NCBI GenBank assembly: GCA_934525675.1
Contig: CAKSZH010000003.1
Coordinates: 131,077 to 195,076, forward strand
DNA from: an uncultured Eubacteriales bacterium
GTDB lineage: Bacteria; Bacillota; Clostridia; Oscillospirales; CAG-272
Reading direction: 5' to 3'
Length of the DNA stretch: 64,000 nt
Position 1 is the first letter of the stretch. Each line of letters begins with the position of its first letter. The translations under genes and the position numbers were made by a program. The notes beneath the pieces were generated by a model. It did not search any database. It saw only the letters and a program-made list of their open reading frames with translations, and was not told the origin of the DNA. Below, in pieces: positions 1 to 7,914 of the stretch.

Positions 1-2
1 AG

Positions 3-428
3 GTGCTTTCCGTTCCGCCGGTGCGCGCCCCGTTTTATACCGAGGTTTCCCGCCCCGGCAAGAGAACCGTGCTTTTGTACGATCTGCCGGTCTCTGCCGG
101 AACCGGCGAGTATCTGGACGAGGAAGAGGGAACCGAGATTACGATTCCGGATACCGAGCGTACACGCCTTGCCGATTATGCACTCCGCATCAGCGGCAAC
201 AGTATGGAACCGAAGTTCCGTGACGGCGACATCTTGCTTGTCGAAGATTGCGACGGCGTTCAGGTCGGCGAATTGGGGATCTTTGTTCTGGACGGAAGCG
301 GGTATTTCAAGAAGTTCGGCGGGGACAGGCTGATCTCCCTGAATCCGGAGTATGCTCCGATCCTTCTGAAGGATTTTTCCGATATTCATTGTACCGGACG
401 TGTGGTCGGAAAGCTCCGCAGAAAATAA
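3..428 (+). CDS. S24-family autocleaving repressor, C-terminal part (5' end outside window)
   Basis: This is the peptidase half of a LexA/phage-repressor-type transcription regulator; the reading frame is open to the window edge, so the DNA-binding domain (probably an HTH_3/XRE domain) is presumably cut off. In the visible 141 residues the motif SGNSMEP carries the serine nucleophile (Ser67) and YFKKF the general-base lysine (Lys104), 37 residues apart as in LexA. An Ala-Gly pair (32-33, in PVSAGTG) lies 35 residues before the serine, the spacing of the LexA self-cleavage site. Proteins of this type cleave themselves when RecA filaments form. It could be the host LexA or a mobile-element repressor; without the N-terminus I cannot tell. 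No partner gene follows; the next 1.7 kb is gene-free. Confidence 0.85.
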   Translation: MLSVPPVRAPFYTEVSRPGKRTVLLYDLPVSAGTGEYLDEEEGTEITIPDTERTRLADYALRISGNSMEPKFRDGDILLVEDCDGVQVGELGIFVLDGSGYFKKFGGDRLISLNPEYAPILLKDFSDIHCTGRVVGKLRRK

Positions 429-2134
429 TCCCGTTGCACCGGATGCGTGCCACAGGGGAAGGACTTTCTCGATCGGATCGGGATTTTAACGCCTGCCGTC
501 TTTGTGGATGTGCGGCGGGAAATTTCCGGTTTGCTTTGCGATTGGCTGATTGTATCGCACGTTTTTTGTCGGTGCCCGATGATCCGGACATGTTGTCGAT
601 CAATCAAAGGGGCATCAACCGTAGTTCCGCGGAAGGCGTATTTTGGTTGTGTGCCCGTGCGATTTTTGAGTGATGGATTCACGGGACAACGCCGTTTGTT
701 TGACCGATGGCTGTGCCGTATCCAGAACATACTACTTTTCTTTGCTTCCCATGCGACGGCATTTTCCGGCCTTCTCTCCCTTGGTCGGGAATGACTGTCA
801 TACACTTTGAGAATGACATGGGTTGGCAGTGGAATGGCGGCGGAAACGTTCGCCTGACCGCTGCCGCCGGGGAATCTGTTCAACCTGGGATCAATGTTTT
901 ATCCCGGATTCTTCAAGGATTTTTTATTATGCCTCCCATCGCTGCGGAATTTTCAAGGTGTTTCTCCTTTCATCCTGTAAATTCCGCCGCATTTTCAGAT
1001 AGAAATCCGATTACCAATACTCAAAAATAGAATTCTTTAGGCAAAACAGTCGCTTGCCGGTTACCGCCTTCATTTCAACCGGATGTCACAGCTCGGCTTT
1101 GCTTGCGGAGATTGTCGGTAGTGTATATTTGTATTGAATATCGGTTTGGCGTCCATGTCAGTACTTGCTGTTCCCGATTTCGGTTGCCATTGATTCGCTT
1201 CATCTTTTGCAGACTGCTTTCTGGAATGCCGGTTGCTTTCCGGCACCTCGAATGCAGAGCATCTTGTGAAGGAATTTTTGCGCTGTTCTGCCGACGTTGA
1301 AAGCAGTGTATTTCCTTTTTACAATATCCGTTGCTTTCGCCTTTCGGCTTTCTTTTTTCTCTGTGCAATTCGGCTATTGTCGAAATTTTTACCGATATTT
1401 CGGTTGGTTTTCGGTCATAAGAACGATCCGCTGTTGACGAGCTGCCGTGCGGTGCGCAGGCGAATGTATCGCTTCTGTTGCCGTGACAGGGCAAAACACA
1501 CGATTTTTTAGCGGTGATACCGTTGCTTTTTTGCCCCACCTGATAGTTTGCTTCCCATTGCGGCGGAGCTTGCCGGGACATGTCTCCCTTTTGTCCGGCA
1601 AGCGACCGCCGCGTCTTTTGTTGAAAGGAGTCTGTTGAATACGTGAGGCTCTGTAACTTCGGAAGGTTCACGCCGGTTTGACTGGAACCGTGATACCGGT
1701 CATTTATTACAGGCAGGGTATGAAGGTGGCATTTTATGAAACGGAACCTGGCGGATGGCGAACGGATGTCCTCTCCTCAAGCCGATTTTCGATAGTTGTT
1801 TTCTGTTGTTATCTCATTTCCGTCAGGACATCAAGTACCCATCATTGCGCCGTGAGAATGGCAGCGGTCGGCGGTGAATGCGAAGAATTTCGGCTTTATT
1901 ATGTCATTTGCAGAAATCTAAAACCGGGTAACAGGTCGTACTGATGAATACGGGTTGATTCAGAAGGCAGAACCGGGCAGGGGACACCGTCGGATGTGAA
2001 TAACTGATAGATTATCTGCGTTTTGGGTATAGTTTTGCCGTTTGGCTTTCGGCGGTCTTTGTTCCGGTCCCTTTTTCGGTATTCGGCTGAATTTGGAGAA
2101 GATGACCGATTCCCGTAAATTTTTTCGGAACCGA
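429..2134. other. Gene-free stretch, about 1.7 kb
   Basis: I see no convincing gene. Open frames here are short or have the low-hydrophobicity, Arg/Ser/Cys-rich composition of noncoding DNA, and none has a good ribosome binding site. The plus strand of the middle part (about 1100-1650) is strongly pyrimidine-biased; by my count 1321-1380 has 17 purines in 60. A plus-strand match to a sigma-A promoter (TTGAAA, 17 bases, TACAAT) lies at 1297-1325 and could start an untranslated RNA. There is a 10-base palindrome TTCCGCGGAA at 625-634. No tRNA, rRNA or known riboswitch pattern was recognised. Confidence 0.6.
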
Positions 2135-2163
2135 TTGACATTCCTGCCGGAACGCGTTACAAT
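2135..2163 (+). promoter_or_regulatory. Sigma-A-type promoter for the SDR gene
   Basis: TTGACA at 2135-2140 and TACAAT at 2158-2163 with a 17-base spacer. The ATG at 2203 follows about 33 bases after the expected start point. Confidence 0.75.
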
Positions 2164-2202
2164 GTGAGTGACCGAAAACAAATTCGGAAAGGATGAATTG
2201 AC

Positions 2203-3006
2203 ATGGAAAAAGTATTTGACTTGCTTCGTCTTGACGGCAAAGTCGCCGTTGTGACGGGCGGACACGCTTGGCTTGGCTTTGACGCGGCTTGTGCATTGGC
2301 AGAAGCAGGTGCGGATATCGTAATCACTTCACGCGATAAATCCACACTCGGACCCGTTCTGAAGGAAATCTCCGACACCTTCGGTGTCCGCACGATGGGT
2401 GTCCAGATGGATCAGAGAAACTATGATGAAGTGCAGGCGGCGATGGACGAAGTCGTGAAGGAATTCGGACATATCGACATTCTCGTCAACAATGCGGGCG
2501 GCGGTTCCGGTAAGGCGGAGGGTAACCTCTTCCAGAGAGACCCCGAGGTCATCAAAAATCTGATCGAAACCAACCTGACCGGTCTGATCTACTGCTGCCG
2601 CGCGGCAGGGAAGTACATGATCGAGCAGAAGAGCGGCAAGATCATCAACATCGGTTCCATTGCCGGTATGTGCGGACGTGACCGCGATCTGTACCATCGT
2701 ACCAACAAGATGGAACAGCCGGTGGATTACTCTGCGGCAAAGGGCGGCGTGATCTCCGTCACGCGTGACATTGCGGCGACGGTCGCTCCTTACGGAGTCA
2801 ACGTCAACTGCATTTCTCCCGGCGGCTTTGACAAGGGTGAACCCCGCGCATTTGTTGCGGAGTACAGCAAACTTGCGGCGCTCGGCAGAATGGGTCAGCT
2901 CGGCAAGGACCTAAAGGGTGCCATCCTTCTGTTTGCTTCTCCCGCCGGCGATTACATCACAGGACAGAACCTCCTGGTTGACGGCGGTTTCGTAATGCTC
3001 AAATAA
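2203..3006 (+). CDS. SDR-family oxidoreductase (gluconate 5-dehydrogenase-like)
   Basis: A 267-residue classical short-chain dehydrogenase/reductase that oxidises or reduces a hydroxyl/carbonyl with NAD(P). The Rossmann glycine motif is TGGHAWLG (18-25), NNAG is at 96-99, the catalytic serine is Ser152 (GSIAG) and the Tyr-Lys pair is Tyr176/Lys180 (YSAAK). The C-terminus has the usual YITGQNLLVDGG. The Ser-Tyr gap is 24 residues, longer than the usual 13 or so; this insert is typical of SDRs acting on sugar acids or polyols, so a gluconate/keto-sugar substrate is plausible but unproven. It is a single-gene unit with its own promoter (2135-2163) and terminator (3022-3069). The start is supported by GAAAGGATG upstream of ATG. 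Confidence 0.88.
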   Translation: MEKVFDLLRLDGKVAVVTGGHAWLGFDAACALAEAGADIVITSRDKSTLGPVLKEISDTFGVRTMGVQMDQRNYDEVQAAMDEVVKEFGHIDILVNNAGGGSGKAEGNLFQRDPEVIKNLIETNLTGLIYCCRAAGKYMIEQKSGKIINIGSIAGMCGRDRDLYHRTNKMEQPVDYSAAKGGVISVTRDIAATVAPYGVNVNCISPGGFDKGEPRAFVAEYSKLAALGRMGQLGKDLKGAILLFASPAGDYITGQNLLVDGGFVMLK

Positions 3007-3021
3007 TTCTGACGGAATATC

Positions 3022-3069
3022 AAGAATCCCCGCCTTATGCAGACGTATATAGGGCGGGGGTTCTTTTTG
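3022..3069 (+). terminator. Rho-independent terminator after SDR gene
   Basis: Stem 3022-3034 (AAGAATCCCCGCC) pairs with 3053-3065, followed by a T-rich tail. It ends the single-gene SDR transcript. Confidence 0.8.
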
Positions 3070-3283
3070 TTTTGTCATAAGTAATAATATCCACAATGTT
3101 TTCGGCATTTTGACAGCATAGAATCATGACGGATTTTGACGAAACTTGGAGCAGTTTGTCCAATCGAAACGAATTTGCGGGGAATTGCCCGCAATTGATT
3201 CAAAATCAAGGCTTAAATGTGAACGAAGGTTTTGTGATATTTACAGAAAATAACAAAATAAGATAAAAATGCTTTGGATTCTC

Positions 3284-3312
3284 TTGCAATAGCTCCTAAA
3301 TTATGGTATACT
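3284..3312 (+). promoter_or_regulatory. Strong extended -10 promoter for the secreted protein gene
   Basis: TTGCAA at 3284-3289, 17-base spacer, TATACT at 3307-3312, with TGG immediately before the -10. The expected start is near 3319, leaving a leader of about 120 bases. Confidence 0.8.
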
Positions 3313-3318
3313 CGTGAT

Positions 3319-3438
3319 GTCGCCGAAAAGGATCGCCGACGTGCAGATGAGGTCGGTATGTCTTTTCCCGGCATTCATAGCAGCACAGAATTCCACTAAA
3401 TAAAATAGGGAATTCAAATAAATTTTTGGGAGGACACT
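3319..3438 (+). other. 5' leader with possible stem-loops
   Basis: Untranslated leader of the 3439 gene. It contains CCGAC...GTCGG (hairpin around 3335-3357) and ends with a clear GGGAGG ribosome binding site before ATG 3439. I do not recognise a known riboswitch; it may simply stabilise the mRNA. Confidence 0.35.
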
Positions 3439-4797
3439 ATGAAAAAATTTTTCGCAATTGCCCTGGCTCTTCTGATGTTGGTTGCGGTATTCGCCGTTCC
3501 GACTTCCGCAAAAGCCGAAGGCGCCCAGGCTCCCTATGATGCATACGAAATGCTTCTGGGGAAAGAATGGATGCGTTCCCGTTTCGATGAGCCGCTGGAC
3601 TGGTCGGAAAGAGAAGACAAGATCCCCGCACGTGTGGTTCTCATGAACGCAGGCTCCACCTGCCGCTATGCGAATGTGCGGATTCAGACCATCTTTGTTC
3701 CGGAGGACCAGACCTTTACCGAAGGGACCAAGATTGCGATCAACTGGCAGATTACCGCCGTCGGTGAGCCGTTCATCGCCCTGAATTATGATCTCGGCAC
3801 CGGTATCCTGAGCGGCGCGGATATGAACAAGTATCTGACCCAGGTGGATTACTCCGCTGCCATTCCGGAGAACGGAAGAACCGGCTACATTCAGTTTATT
3901 ACGTTCCTGTCTCCGGATGAAAACGGTATCTTCATCGAGAAGACTTTTGCGAACGGCGTTCTGGTTTATCAGAGACGCACCACCGGAAGCACGGATCTCG
4001 GCGAAAAGGCATTCAGATTCTGGAATGCAAACAATGATACGACTTCTTACGATACCTATTCTCCCGCATACGAGAATCAGGGTGTCAAGACGATCAGCAT
4101 GACCATGTGGGTCAACAACAAGGCAACCACCGATTCGCTGGCTGCAGGACTCTACAATGCGTTCGCCCGTTACTATGATAAGGATGTTGTTTGGTACCCG
4201 CAGGATGTGACAAAGAACGGTTTTGTCATCGGCAACGGCGGCGTTCGTTATTATGAGAACGGCGTAATGCAGACCGGTTGGGTTGGCACCAGATACTTCC
4301 TCAAGGAAACCGGCTACATGGTTACCGAGGCAAGAGAAATTGGCGGTGTTCCCTATGCACCGAAGAGAACGAAGACCAACTACGACGGAGAGACCCGGTA
4401 TTTCTACACCGGTAAGCTGGCGGCAGTGGACGGCGCATACCGCGACTTCTACTTCCGGAACGGTGAGAAGGTCAAGGGCTGGCTGGATGACACGCACTAC
4501 TACTACCTGGAAACCGGTATCAAGTGCACGACTTCCCGCACCATCGGCGGTGTCTACTACGAGTACGACACGGTCAATGACAAGCTCTCCAAGCAGCAGG
4601 GCCTGATCGATGAGGACGGAGATGTCTTCTACCTCATCGACGGTGTCAAGGCAGGCGGTTGGCAGAACATCGACGGCGAATGGTACTACTTCTACAAGGA
4701 AACCGGCGTGATGATTATCGGCGCAACGGTCAAGATCCTTGGCGTGGAGCACACCTTCGACGAGAACGGTGCCTGCAAGGACTACAATCCCCAGTAA
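3439..4797 (+). CDS. Secreted protein with C-terminal cell-wall-binding repeats
   Basis: A 452-residue exported protein. Residues 1-30 form a clear Sec signal peptide (KK, hydrophobic core, cleavage near TSAKAEG). Residues about 31-240 are a beta-rich, Thr/Asn-rich domain I do not recognise. From about 255 to the end there are three imperfect repeats of the aromatic/glycine kind seen in choline- or cell-wall-binding modules: each has Y-Y/F-x-x-G-x-x-x-x-GW (MQTGW, VKGW, AGGW), a KETG or LETG turn and an IGGV-like segment. These modules usually hold a protein on teichoic acid or another wall polymer. A strong promoter, long leader, own terminator and AAG/AAC/GGC/CTG-rich codon use suggest high expression. 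It could be an adhesin or surface-layer-like protein; no enzyme motif is visible. Confidence 0.8.
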   Translation: MKKFFAIALALLMLVAVFAVPTSAKAEGAQAPYDAYEMLLGKEWMRSRFDEPLDWSEREDKIPARVVLMNAGSTCRYANVRIQTIFVPEDQTFTEGTKIAINWQITAVGEPFIALNYDLGTGILSGADMNKYLTQVDYSAAIPENGRTGYIQFITFLSPDENGIFIEKTFANGVLVYQRRTTGSTDLGEKAFRFWNANNDTTSYDTYSPAYENQGVKTISMTMWVNNKATTDSLAAGLYNAFARYYDKDVVWYPQDVTKNGFVIGNGGVRYYENGVMQTGWVGTRYFLKETGYMVTEAREIGGVPYAPKRTKTNYDGETRYFYTGKLAAVDGAYRDFYFRNGEKVKGWLDDTHYYYLETGIKCTTSRTIGGVYYEYDTVNDKLSKQQGLIDEDGDVFYLIDGVKAGGWQNIDGEWYYFYKETGVMIIGATVKILGVEHTFDENGACKDYNPQ

Positions 4798-4817
4798 ATA
4801 AATCCTCCAAGGTTTTG

Positions 4818-4847
4818 CCGGGACGCGGAAACGCGTCCCGGTTTTTT
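4818..4847 (+). terminator. Rho-independent terminator after secreted protein gene
   Basis: Perfect 10-bp stem CCGGGACGCG / CGCGTCCCGG with a GAAA loop, followed by six T. Confidence 0.92.
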
Positions 4848-4963
4848 GCGGCAGAAAGGGTCCGTCGGACGGGGGGCTATTGCAAACTGCGCAGTCCCGC
4901 CTCAACAACAGATACTGTGTCTCACCAGAAGCGTGCAAGACGCCGGAATCACAGCTGCCAGCA

Positions 4964-5001
4964 AAGAATCCCCGCCGTCCTGTCGGACGGCGGGGATTCT
5001 T
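4964..5001 (-). terminator. Long hairpin downstream of ackA
   Basis: A perfect 17-bp stem with a TGTC loop lies 64 bases past the ackA stop. The T-tract on the minus strand is short (TTCTTTGC), so it may act as terminator or as a 3'-end stabilising hairpin. The stretch between it and 4847 has no feature I recognise. Confidence 0.65.
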
Positions 5002-5065
5002 GGATTTGTTTCTTGAAAATCAACAGAGGGGATCCTCTAAATGTGACAGGGAAGCGACGGGAAAA

Positions 5066-6289
5066 TCACTTTCCGAGGCGACTGACGATCTCCTCGGTAT
5101 CCTTTGCAATGACAAGCTCTTCGTTGGTCGGGATCAGATAGACCTTAACCTTGGAGGTGGGCTTGCTCAGTTCAACGATATTGGACTGATGTTGTGCCGT
5201 TGCGTTGACTTCCTTGTCGAAGTCAATGCCGAAGAATTCCATGTTCGTGCAGGCGCGCTCGCGAAGCTCGGGGTTGTTTTCACCCATGCCGGCGGTGAAG
5301 ACGACCGCGTCAAGACCGTTCATAGCGGCAGCATAGGAGCCGATGTACTTCTTGACCTGATATGCGAGCGTGCAGGCAGTGATCTCCGCGCGCTTGTCGC
5401 CGTTGCGGATTGCCGCCTCAATGTCGCGGGAGTCAGAGGAAATGCCGGACATACCGAGGAAGCCGCACTGTTTGTTCATGTAGTCGGTCATCTGGTCGGG
5501 GGTCCAGTTCTTCTGTTTCATGATGAAGGGAACGATCGCGGGGTCGATGGAACCGCAACGGGTACCCATGATCACGCCCTCCAGGGGAGTGAAGCCCATG
5601 GAAGTGTCGAGGCACTTGCCGCCCTTGACTGCCGTAATGGAGGAACCGTTGCCGATGTGGCAGGTCACAATCTTGGAGTCTTCCTTGTTGATTCCGTATT
5701 TCTCCTTGAGAATGTCCGCCATAATGCCGGAAACATACCGGTGGGAGGTGCCGTGCGCGCCGTAGCGGCGGACACTGTAATCGGTGTACATATCATAAGA
5801 GACACCGTACATATAGGAGGTCGCGGGCATGGTCTGATGGAATGCGGTATCAAACACAAGCACCTGAGGTACGCCGGGCATTGCGGTAAGACAGCCCTTG
5901 ATACCCATGATGTGTGCGTCGGTGTGCAGGGGAGCGAAGTCGCGACAGAGTTTGAGCTTTTCCAGCACTTCGTCGGAAAGCAGCGTGGACTGCTTGAAGT
6001 ATTCGCCGCCGTGGACAATTCTGTGACCGACCGCCTCGATCTCCTTCATGGACTTGATGCAACCCATGTTTGCATCGGTAAGAAAATCAATAACGATCGA
6101 GATCGCTGCCGCATGGTCCGGCATCGGCAGGTCTTTTTTGATCTTTTCGCCATTCGGGAGTTTATGCTCAATACGGCCGTCAAGACCGATGCGCTCACAG
6201 ATTCCCTTTGCCATGACAACATTGGCTTCGGTGTTGAACAGTTGATACTTGAGCGAAGAACTGCCCGCATTGACAACAAGAACTTTCAT
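5066..6289 (-). CDS. ackA: Acetate kinase
   Basis: A 407-residue cytoplasmic ASKHA-fold kinase that converts acetyl phosphate and ADP to acetate and ATP, the energy-yielding last step of acetate fermentation. It starts with the family signature MKVLVVNAGSSSLKYQLF; the second signature GFTPLEGVIMGTRCG and the phosphate-binding segment CHIGNGSSI are intact, and the length matches the family. The start ATG is preceded by GGAGG on the minus strand. It is transcribed alone from the promoter at 6330-6358. The phosphotransacetylase gene that often sits beside it is not in this window. Confidence 0.97.
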   Translation of the reverse strand: MKVLVVNAGSSSLKYQLFNTEANVVMAKGICERIGLDGRIEHKLPNGEKIKKDLPMPDHAAAISIVIDFLTDANMGCIKSMKEIEAVGHRIVHGGEYFKQSTLLSDEVLEKLKLCRDFAPLHTDAHIMGIKGCLTAMPGVPQVLVFDTAFHQTMPATSYMYGVSYDMYTDYSVRRYGAHGTSHRYVSGIMADILKEKYGINKEDSKIVTCHIGNGSSITAVKGGKCLDTSMGFTPLEGVIMGTRCGSIDPAIVPFIMKQKNWTPDQMTDYMNKQCGFLGMSGISSDSRDIEAAIRNGDKRAEITACTLAYQVKKYIGSYAAAMNGLDAVVFTAGMGENNPELRERACTNMEFFGIDFDKEVNATAQHQSNIVELSKPTSKVKVYLIPTNEELVIAKDTEEIVSRLGK

Positions 6290-6329
6290 GGATTTGTTTC
6301 CTCCGAAATTTTAATTACATAACGCCTAC

Positions 6330-6358
6330 ATTATATTCCTTTTTTTCAGAAAATGCAA
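6330..6358 (-). promoter_or_regulatory. ackA promoter
   Basis: On the minus strand TTGCAT (6353-6358), 17 bases, TATAAT (6330-6335). The start codon at 6289 follows about 35 bases after the predicted start point. Confidence 0.78.
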
Positions 6359-6546
6359 GAGAAGCCGCAAAAAAATGATGAAACTATGAAAAAAGGCGGC
6401 GAATTCCCGCCCCGCACGTAACAGCACCGCCTGACACGGGTATTTCCGCATTTCATGCAGATCGTCTGACGGGGCACTTACGCTCCGTTTCTTTGCACTG
6501 CCGGATGCATTGCCTGAGGCGGACAAAATGTTGCCCAGACACGTTT

Positions 6547-6591
6547 TGTGCGGATACAGAGTGTGCGGATACGGCTTGTGCGGGCGCATAT
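6547..6591. repeat. 15-bp tandem repeat, three copies
   Basis: Three head-to-tail copies of TGTGCGGATACNGNN (6547-6561, 6562-6576 and a diverged copy from 6577). They lie in the roughly 500-base gene-free stretch between ackA and the glycine-rich membrane protein, which otherwise holds only the ackA promoter and the terminator at 6711-6736. Confidence 0.75.
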
Positions 6592-6710
6592 TCAATGGTT
6601 GTGCCGCGCCGGAACAGTCGATATCTGTACTCTGCCGATATGGCTTGCGCGGTGCAGGTACAAAGCCGCAGTTATATGTGCGGAATTCCTTTGGACCGGT
6701 TCATTGGAAT

Positions 6711-6736
6711 CAAAAAAGCCGGATTTCTCCGGCTTT
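6711..6736 (-). terminator. Rho-independent terminator of the glycine-rich membrane protein gene
   Basis: AAAGCCGGA / TCCGGCTTT 9-bp stem with a 4-base loop; on the minus strand it is followed by a run of T. Confidence 0.82.
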
Positions 6737-6798
6737 CCGTGGGGTTGTCATGGTTGCCGCGGCTTACTTTCCGCTTACAGTCTACAGCCCCGCGCGGG

Positions 6799-7722
6799 TT
6801 AGTATTTGCTGTAATTGTTACCGCCGTACCCGCCGTTGTATCCGCCGGAGTAGCCGTTCCCGCTGCCGGGTGTGTAGGAACTGTCGTTCTTCGTGTCATC
6901 CTTCTTTGGTTTCCGGATCACGTAAACGATGAGCCAGATGACCAGAACGATCGCGGCGACAATCCCGATCCATACGCCGGTTGACCAGTCTTCGTAGAAG
7001 CGGGTTTTTCCACCCATCAGCCGGTCTGCGGAATCGCGGAAGGAGGACGCGAACACTTCTTCATAAGAAAGGGAATTGTCGGTGTAGTAGTGATCCACAT
7101 AATCAAGCACGATCTTAATGCCTTCCGTATCAATGACACTTGACGCCGTACTGCCCGCGTAAATATCCGAGGTATACCTGCCGGTCGAGCTGTTTTCAAA
7201 ATACAAAAGGATCATGTGCCCGCCGTCGGTTTCCCCGAACAACTCTGCGTAAAGTTCCTTTTCAAAGCTTTTGAAGTCCGCCGTCATGGGGCTTTTGTTT
7301 CCGTGAATCTCATTTGTTACATAGAGGTACGGCTGAACGCCGGTCTTCTCGTAGAAATACTGCATTTGTCCGAGGAGCCGGTTTTCAAGGTATGCCTCTT
7401 TAATGACAATGTGTTTTTCGTCCGAGTACCAGGTTTCGGAAACGACCGTGCCCGGATCGTCAAGCTTGGTTCTTTCCACCGTGGATTTGGTGATCTTGGG
7501 AGTCTGGAACAGGGAGAAAATGAGAGAGACCAACGAGATCAGAACGACGAAAACAACGCCGACCAGGCTGGAAATACAGCCGCCGGGACCGTAATACCGC
7601 CGTCCGAACCGGGGACCGTAAAAATGCATACGCGGACCTCCGCCGAAGCCTCCTCCGCGGAAACCGCCTCCGCCTCCGCCGTGAAATCCTCCTCCACCGC
7701 GGGAACCTCCGCCACCGTGCAT
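6799..7722 (-). CDS. Membrane protein with Gly-rich termini, function unknown
   Basis: A 307-residue protein I cannot assign to a function. Residues 1-28 are a run of Gly with His, Phe and Arg; a first membrane segment lies at about 49-72. Then comes an extracytoplasmic or soluble domain of about 170 residues that includes a stretch like TPM/YgcG proteins (YLYVTNEIHG...GHMILLYFENSS). A second membrane segment is at about 245-265, and a Lys/Asp linker leads to a Gly/Tyr/Asn-rich tail ending NNYSKY. The TPM resemblance (YgcG/Psb32-type) is by eye and weak. ATG at 7722 has an ideal GGAGG 8 bases upstream. Both ends of the gene are bordered by short tandem repeats (6547-6591 and 7756-7809). Confidence 0.72.
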   Translation of the reverse strand: MHGGGGSRGGGGFHGGGGGGFRGGGFGGGPRMHFYGPRFGRRYYGPGGCISSLVGVVFVVLISLVSLIFSLFQTPKITKSTVERTKLDDPGTVVSETWYSDEKHIVIKEAYLENRLLGQMQYFYEKTGVQPYLYVTNEIHGNKSPMTADFKSFEKELYAELFGETDGGHMILLYFENSSTGRYTSDIYAGSTASSVIDTEGIKIVLDYVDHYYTDNSLSYEEVFASSFRDSADRLMGGKTRFYEDWSTGVWIGIVAAIVLVIWLIVYVIRKPKKDDTKNDSSYTPGSGNGYSGGYNGGYGGNNYSKY

Positions 7723-7755
7723 ACGTGTTACCTCCGTTTATTGAATGTTTGCTCC

Positions 7756-7809
7756 GGATATTCCGGATGTCCTTTGCGTCCCGGGTGTACCGCGTGTCCC
7801 GGCTATTCC
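7756..7809. repeat. 9-bp tandem repeat, six degenerate copies
   Basis: Six consecutive 9-base units close to GGNTRTYCC (for example GGATATTCC, GGATGTCCT, GGGTGTACC, GCGTGTCCC, GGCTATTCC). They form most of the 5' region of the glycine-rich membrane protein gene, so may lie in its leader. Confidence 0.6.
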
Positions 7810-7853
7810 GTCTGCCCGGCTCCTGTCTCCGGTACACCTCTCCTGAGAAACGT

Positions 7854-7887
7854 TCACTCCGGAGCCGTCTGACGGGTCCCGGAGTGA
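7854..7887 (-). terminator. Possible terminator after tyrS
   Basis: TCACTCCGG pairs with CCGGAGTGA across a 16-base loop about 30 bases past the tyrS stop. The T-tract is weak. Confidence 0.5.
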
Positions 7888-7914
7888 GTGTAGCATACTC
7901 TGATTGAAAAACCG

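Noticed and set aside
1075..1671. 198-codon open frame on the minus strand in the gene-free region
   Set aside because: No ribosome binding site, low hydrophobicity and no domain; it is the purine-rich complement of a pyrimidine-rich tract.
3319..3438. Known riboswitch class in the leader of the secreted protein gene
   Set aside because: Small hairpins only; none of the conserved cores I know (c-di-GMP, SAM, purine, fluoride, ydaO) could be matched.
4880..6322. 480-codon open frame opposite ackA
   Set aside because: Exact antisense shadow of ackA caused by third-position GC; no start signal or recognisable protein.
6547..6591. Possible CRISPR array
   Set aside because: Units are 15 bases with no unique spacers, only three copies and no cas genes.
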